From: CANHVK01 sp046304235
GTDB taxonomy: Bacteria > Bacteroidota > Bacteroidia > Flavobacteriales_D > Crocinitomicaceae
DNA: 7,958 nt
NCBI GenBank assembly: GCA_046304235.1
Contig: JBKCEW010000185.1
Span: 1-7,958, forward strand
Reading direction: 5' to 3'
Below the pieces are notes generated by a model. That model searched no databases. It had not been told where the DNA came from and saw only the letters and a list, made by a program, of their open reading frames with translations. Below are positions 5,522 to 7,958 of this stretch, piece by piece (position 1 is the stretch's first letter; each line of letters opens with the position of its first letter). Both the position numbers and the translations under genes were made by a program.

Positions 5522-5590
5522 AAAAAAAACTAAATTACTATAATTGTAATTAATTCATTTAAATACAATTGTAATAATTAAATACAAATG
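5522..5590 (+). repeat. Leader segment resembling the one before the nuclease (copy B)
   Basis: This is the partner of 4627-4700: both begin A8-CT and end AATACAAATG. It also holds its own direct repeat, AATTGTAAT at 5542-5550 and 5567-5575. It could be shared regulatory DNA or a local duplication. Confidence 0.35.
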
Positions 5591-5669
5591 GTGCGAAGAC
5601 TCAACATTTTGAATGCACCTTGAGAACTTGAAACTAAAATTTCAGTTTGTATTTTTTAATTTTTATGTT

Positions 5670-6320
5670 ATGTCAAATAAACTGAAGGTTCTCGTTACAG
5701 ATGATCATCTGGTAGTTAGAAAAGGAATCATTTCACTTTTGCGAGAACAAAAAACTTTATCTCTTGATTTTTACGAAGCATCAAACTATGAAGAGCTTTT
5801 GCTCAAAATAAAAAAAGAACAGATAGATATAATTTTATTAGTAATTACTATGCCTGATTTGGATGGATTAGTTATACTTAAAAAATTATGTAGAAGAGCT
5901 CTTACACCACCAATAATTATGATAACTATGCATAATTATGACTATATAATTAGATATTCAATTAAATATGATGCTTCAGGTTTTATTCTAAAAAATTTCA
6001 AAACAAAGGAATTAGTAAAAGCAATTAAAACAGTTTTAAATGGAAATAAATACTTTGATAATATCAACCCAAATTTATTAATCAAAGATGACAAATTAAA
6101 TACAAAAATTAAGCGTCTTTACAATAAAAATGAACTTCTTACTCGTCGAGAAATTGAGGTTATTTCAATGTATGTAAAAGGTTATTCGAACAAAAAAATT
6201 TCAAATGAATTGAATCTTAATTTTCGAACTGTAGAAGGACATCGTTTTAAAATCATGAAAAAATTAAATATGAATAGTTTTTCTCAATTACTACAATATG
6301 GTATTGAAAACGAGTTTTAA
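5670..6320 (+). CDS. Orphan NarL/LuxR-type response regulator lacking its phosphoacceptor Asp
   Basis: Starting at the ATG before SNKLKVLVTDDH gives 216 residues and places the receiver domain at the N-terminus as in the family; an upstream ATG at 5613 would add a hydrophobic 19-residue extension that the family lacks. The receiver spans about 5-125: acidic pair D11-D12, conserved T86 in IIMITMHN, and K108 in GFILKNF. The phosphorylated aspartate, expected after DIILL and before xxMPDLDG, is V58 (codon GTA at 5841-5843). The LuxR-type helix-turn-helix spans about 155-213, with LLTRREIEVI, GYSNKKISNELN and RTVEGHRFKIMKKL. It should bind DNA as a dimer, but cannot be controlled by ordinary phosphorylation. 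No histidine kinase is nearby. Its stop directly abuts a 5'-truncated integrase. Confidence 0.9.
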   Translation: MSNKLKVLVTDDHLVVRKGIISLLREQKTLSLDFYEASNYEELLLKIKKEQIDIILLVITMPDLDGLVILKKLCRRALTPPIIMITMHNYDYIIRYSIKYDASGFILKNFKTKELVKAIKTVLNGNKYFDNINPNLLIKDDKLNTKIKRLYNKNELLTRREIEVISMYVKGYSNKKISNELNLNFRTVEGHRFKIMKKLNMNSFSQLLQYGIENEF

Positions 6321-6916
6321 AACTAACTATTTGTTCTGCACGCGATAAAAAAGAACGCGACATTCTTACGAAAGAAGAGATAAACCAATTATTTAAAGTC
6401 TGTCAATCTAAAAAGGATAAAGCGATTCTTTGTTTGGTATATGGCTGTGGATTAAGAAGAACTGAAATTGATTTATTAAACGTATATGATGTAATTTTTC
6501 AACGAAATATTCTGATCGTGAGAAAAGGAAAAAATGATAAACGACGTGAGATTCCATTATCCTTAAATATTCAAACCATTTTAAAAGATTATTTAGTTAA
6601 TGAAAGGCATCTATATATCGATCCTAATAATGAATTACAAGATGCTTTTTTACTCAATAATAAAGGAAAAAAATTAAGAGGTGAAGATGTAAACCGAAGA
6701 TTAAAAAAATTAATTGCTTTAACTAAAAACGAAGAGCTTATCGCTAAAAACATTTCTTTACATTGCCTCAGGCACTCAATCGCTGTCCATCTGCTAGAAA
6801 ACGACATTAAAATAGAATTTGTTCGTGATTTTCTTGGTCATCAAGAAATTAACACAACCCAGATTTATACTAAGCGCAGAAGAGAAAAAGACAAATTTGT
6901 AAACCTAATTTCATAA
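6320..6916 (+). pseudogene. Tyrosine recombinase, 5'-truncated, catalytic domain intact
   Basis: The frame is open from 6308 (just after a TGA at 6305) to the stop at 6914-6916, but has no ATG, GTG or TTG before TTG 6434. Conserved integrase sequence begins earlier, at SARDKKERDILTKEEINQLF (from about 6335), so starting at 6434 would cut into the fold. The N-terminal arm/core-binding domain (about 90-100 residues) is missing. The catalytic set is complete. Numbered from 6434, these are R8 in YGCGLRRTE, K33 in RKGKNDKR, H110 and R113 in HCLRH, H136 in LGHQ, and Y145 in TQIYTK. The response regulator ends exactly where integrase homology would be expected to continue upstream, pointing to a deletion or insertion junction. 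A second recombinase starts 2 nt after its stop. Translation from a non-standard start remains possible but would yield a protein poor at DNA binding. Confidence 0.75.
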
Positions 6917-6918
6917 CT

Positions 6919-7830
6919 ATGAACAAAAAAAACACGATTTCTTTTGAAACATATCTGAACACGTATCATACGATACAAACGTGTAAATCCTATTTATACA
7001 ACATCAATATTTTTTTAGATAAGAATCCTAAAGCTAACAATTATAACTATGCTGATATTTTAAAAGTATTACACGAAGAAAAAACAACTCGTGGTGGTCT
7101 AACAAGTGTTTATAGTAAAATTGCAGCGATAAAAAAATACTACGACTATCTGATCGAAGTTGGTATAAGAAATAATCATCCTTGTAAAAATCTAAAAACA
7201 AAGAAATCCAGTTCCTTTATCCAAACACAAGATTTATTCTCAAAACAGGAGCTGGAAATTTTACTCCAAACTGTTGCTAATAAGAATGAACATCAATTAA
7301 GACAAAAATTAATTATTTCATTTTTAATTTACCAAGGAATGTCAAGTTATGAAGTTTCAATGTTAAAAATTGATGACATAGATTTAGAAAATGGATTAGT
7401 TACCATTGCTAAAAATCGTAACAAAAACAAACGTGTAGTTGAGTTAAAATCAAAACAAATACTTTGGTTACAAACGTATTTAGAGACTATTAGAGCGAAT
7501 TACCCTAAATCGTTGGATGGGATTTTAATGATTAATACCAAAGGTGAATTTTACAATGTAGCAAGTATTTTCAATCTTGTTGAAAGTTACAAACCGCTTT
7601 ATTTAGATAAAAAATTAAACCCTACTAAGATTCGACAAAGTGTTATTTCAATTCTACTGAATGAATCGAACAACCCGTTGGAAACGGTACAATTGTTTGC
7701 GGGACATAAATGGCCTATGACTACTGAAAAATATAAAAACACAGATATTTTTTTAACTACAAACAAAACGAAAAATTGGCATCCTTTAGATAATGGAACA
7801 CTAACAGAACACACAACAATCTCATATTAA
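6919..7830 (+). CDS. Tyrosine-type recombinase/integrase, Arg I-less variant
   Basis: The protein has 303 residues, a normal full length. Residues about 1-95 look like the SAM-like core-binding domain (SFETYLNTYHTIQTCKSYLYNI... KIAAIKKYYDYL). Residues about 105-280 are the catalytic domain. Compared with the canonical R-K-H-R-H-Y set, the first arginine, in the box normally read GLRxSE, is S142 (GMSSYE). A basic cluster with the lysine is at 165-172. The HxxR box is T236-K-I-R239, so His is lost and Arg kept. H263 (AGHKW) and nucleophile Y272 (EKYKNTD) are present. The Bacteroides integrase IntDOT is known to lack Arg I too, so activity is not excluded. It starts 2 nt after the stop of the truncated recombinase and is surely cotranscribed with it. 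A hairpin follows 57 nt after its stop. Confidence 0.85.
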   Translation: MNKKNTISFETYLNTYHTIQTCKSYLYNINIFLDKNPKANNYNYADILKVLHEEKTTRGGLTSVYSKIAAIKKYYDYLIEVGIRNNHPCKNLKTKKSSSFIQTQDLFSKQELEILLQTVANKNEHQLRQKLIISFLIYQGMSSYEVSMLKIDDIDLENGLVTIAKNRNKNKRVVELKSKQILWLQTYLETIRANYPKSLDGILMINTKGEFYNVASIFNLVESYKPLYLDKKLNPTKIRQSVISILLNESNNPLETVQLFAGHKWPMTTEKYKNTDIFLTTNKTKNWHPLDNGTLTEHTTISY

Positions 7831-7887
7831 ACAAAATAAATTTTAGTGTTTCAATTTAATATAATTGTTTAAAAAACAAAAACACGT

Positions 7888-7919
7888 ACTTCTACCTGCA
7901 AAAAACAGTAGGTAGGAGT
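7888..7919 (+). terminator. Terminator-like hairpin after the recombinase pair
   Basis: ACTTCTACCT (7888-7897) pairs with AGGTAGGAGT (7910-7919), ten pairs with one G-T wobble, around a 12-nt A-rich loop. It lies 57 nt past the recombinase stop and is followed by TTAACATATATTT rather than a clean T-run. Stem and loop resemble the hairpin at 1101-1126 (CTACCT, AAAAA, CAG, GGTAGG), in the same orientation on the plus strand. Confidence 0.45.
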
Positions 7920-7958
7920 TTAACATATATTTATATATTCGTACACGTTCTTTTACAT

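Noticed and set aside
6306..6323. Programmed frameshift joining response regulator and integrase
   Set aside because: The integrase frame is -1 relative to the regulator. Slipping TTT back by one gives GTT and there is no X XXY YYZ heptamer; the only easy slip (TTT T, +1) leads to the wrong frame.
6434..6916. TTG at 6434 as the true integrase start
   Set aside because: It falls inside the conserved helix (AILCLVYGCGLRR); a protein starting there would lack part of the catalytic fold, so it is a default start, not a biological one.
7888..7950. Integron attC or attI site next to the recombinases
   Set aside because: No RYYYAAC / GTTRRRY pair with correct layout is present, and the recombinases lack the extra IntI-type motif. 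The hairpin is explained as well by termination.

Overview
The window is AT-rich DNA that looks like Bacteroidota, most likely class Flavobacteriia. Supporting signs are the AT-biased codon use, weak Shine-Dalgarno sequences, promoter-like TTG / TAnnTTTG elements, a Bacteroidota-type DUF6943-like protein, and copies of the TTCGAC..GCTCA interspersed repeat common in flavobacterial genomes. The gene mix (a presumed defence-type pair, a small-gene operon resembling conjugative-element cargo, an orphan regulator, two tandem tyrosine recombinases) suggests an accessory or mobile region rather than core chromosome.

Layout. 1-932 (minus): an operon of an sce7726-family nuclease-like protein followed after 3 bp by the first 26 codons of an sce7725-family protein that runs off the left edge. 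1101-1746 (minus): a two-gene operon of a 59-residue unknown protein and a DUF6943-like protein, closed by a strong hairpin. 1747-3175: about 1.4 kb with no convincing gene. It is partly GC-rich and full of inverted repeats, and resembles mobile-element backbone (origin-of-transfer-like or structured-RNA DNA). 3176-4522 (minus): an AlbA_2/Schlafen-like ATPase with a winged-helix tail and a 12-bp tandem repeat in its linker; its predicted promoter is overlapped by repeated TTGAGAA boxes. 4752-5471 (plus): a secreted NucA-type DNA/RNA non-specific endonuclease with a repeat element in its coding sequence. 5670-6320 (plus): a NarL/LuxR response regulator whose phosphoacceptor aspartate is valine. 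About 6320-6916 (plus): a tyrosine recombinase missing its N-terminal half but with a complete catalytic set. 6919-7830 (plus): a second, full-length recombinase lacking the first catalytic arginine. 7888-7919: a terminator-like hairpin.

How the parts may work together (inference). The sce7725/sce7726 pair and the AlbA_2 ATPase are the kind of genes found in defence islands. The recombinase pair may once have mobilised part of the segment. No histidine kinase, relaxase or conjugation gene is visible, so partners of the regulator and of the putative transfer region would lie outside the window or be absent.

The most notable items are the sce7725/sce7726 pair, the phosphorylation-dead regulator abutting a decapitated integrase, the Arg I-less recombinase, and the structured non-coding block.
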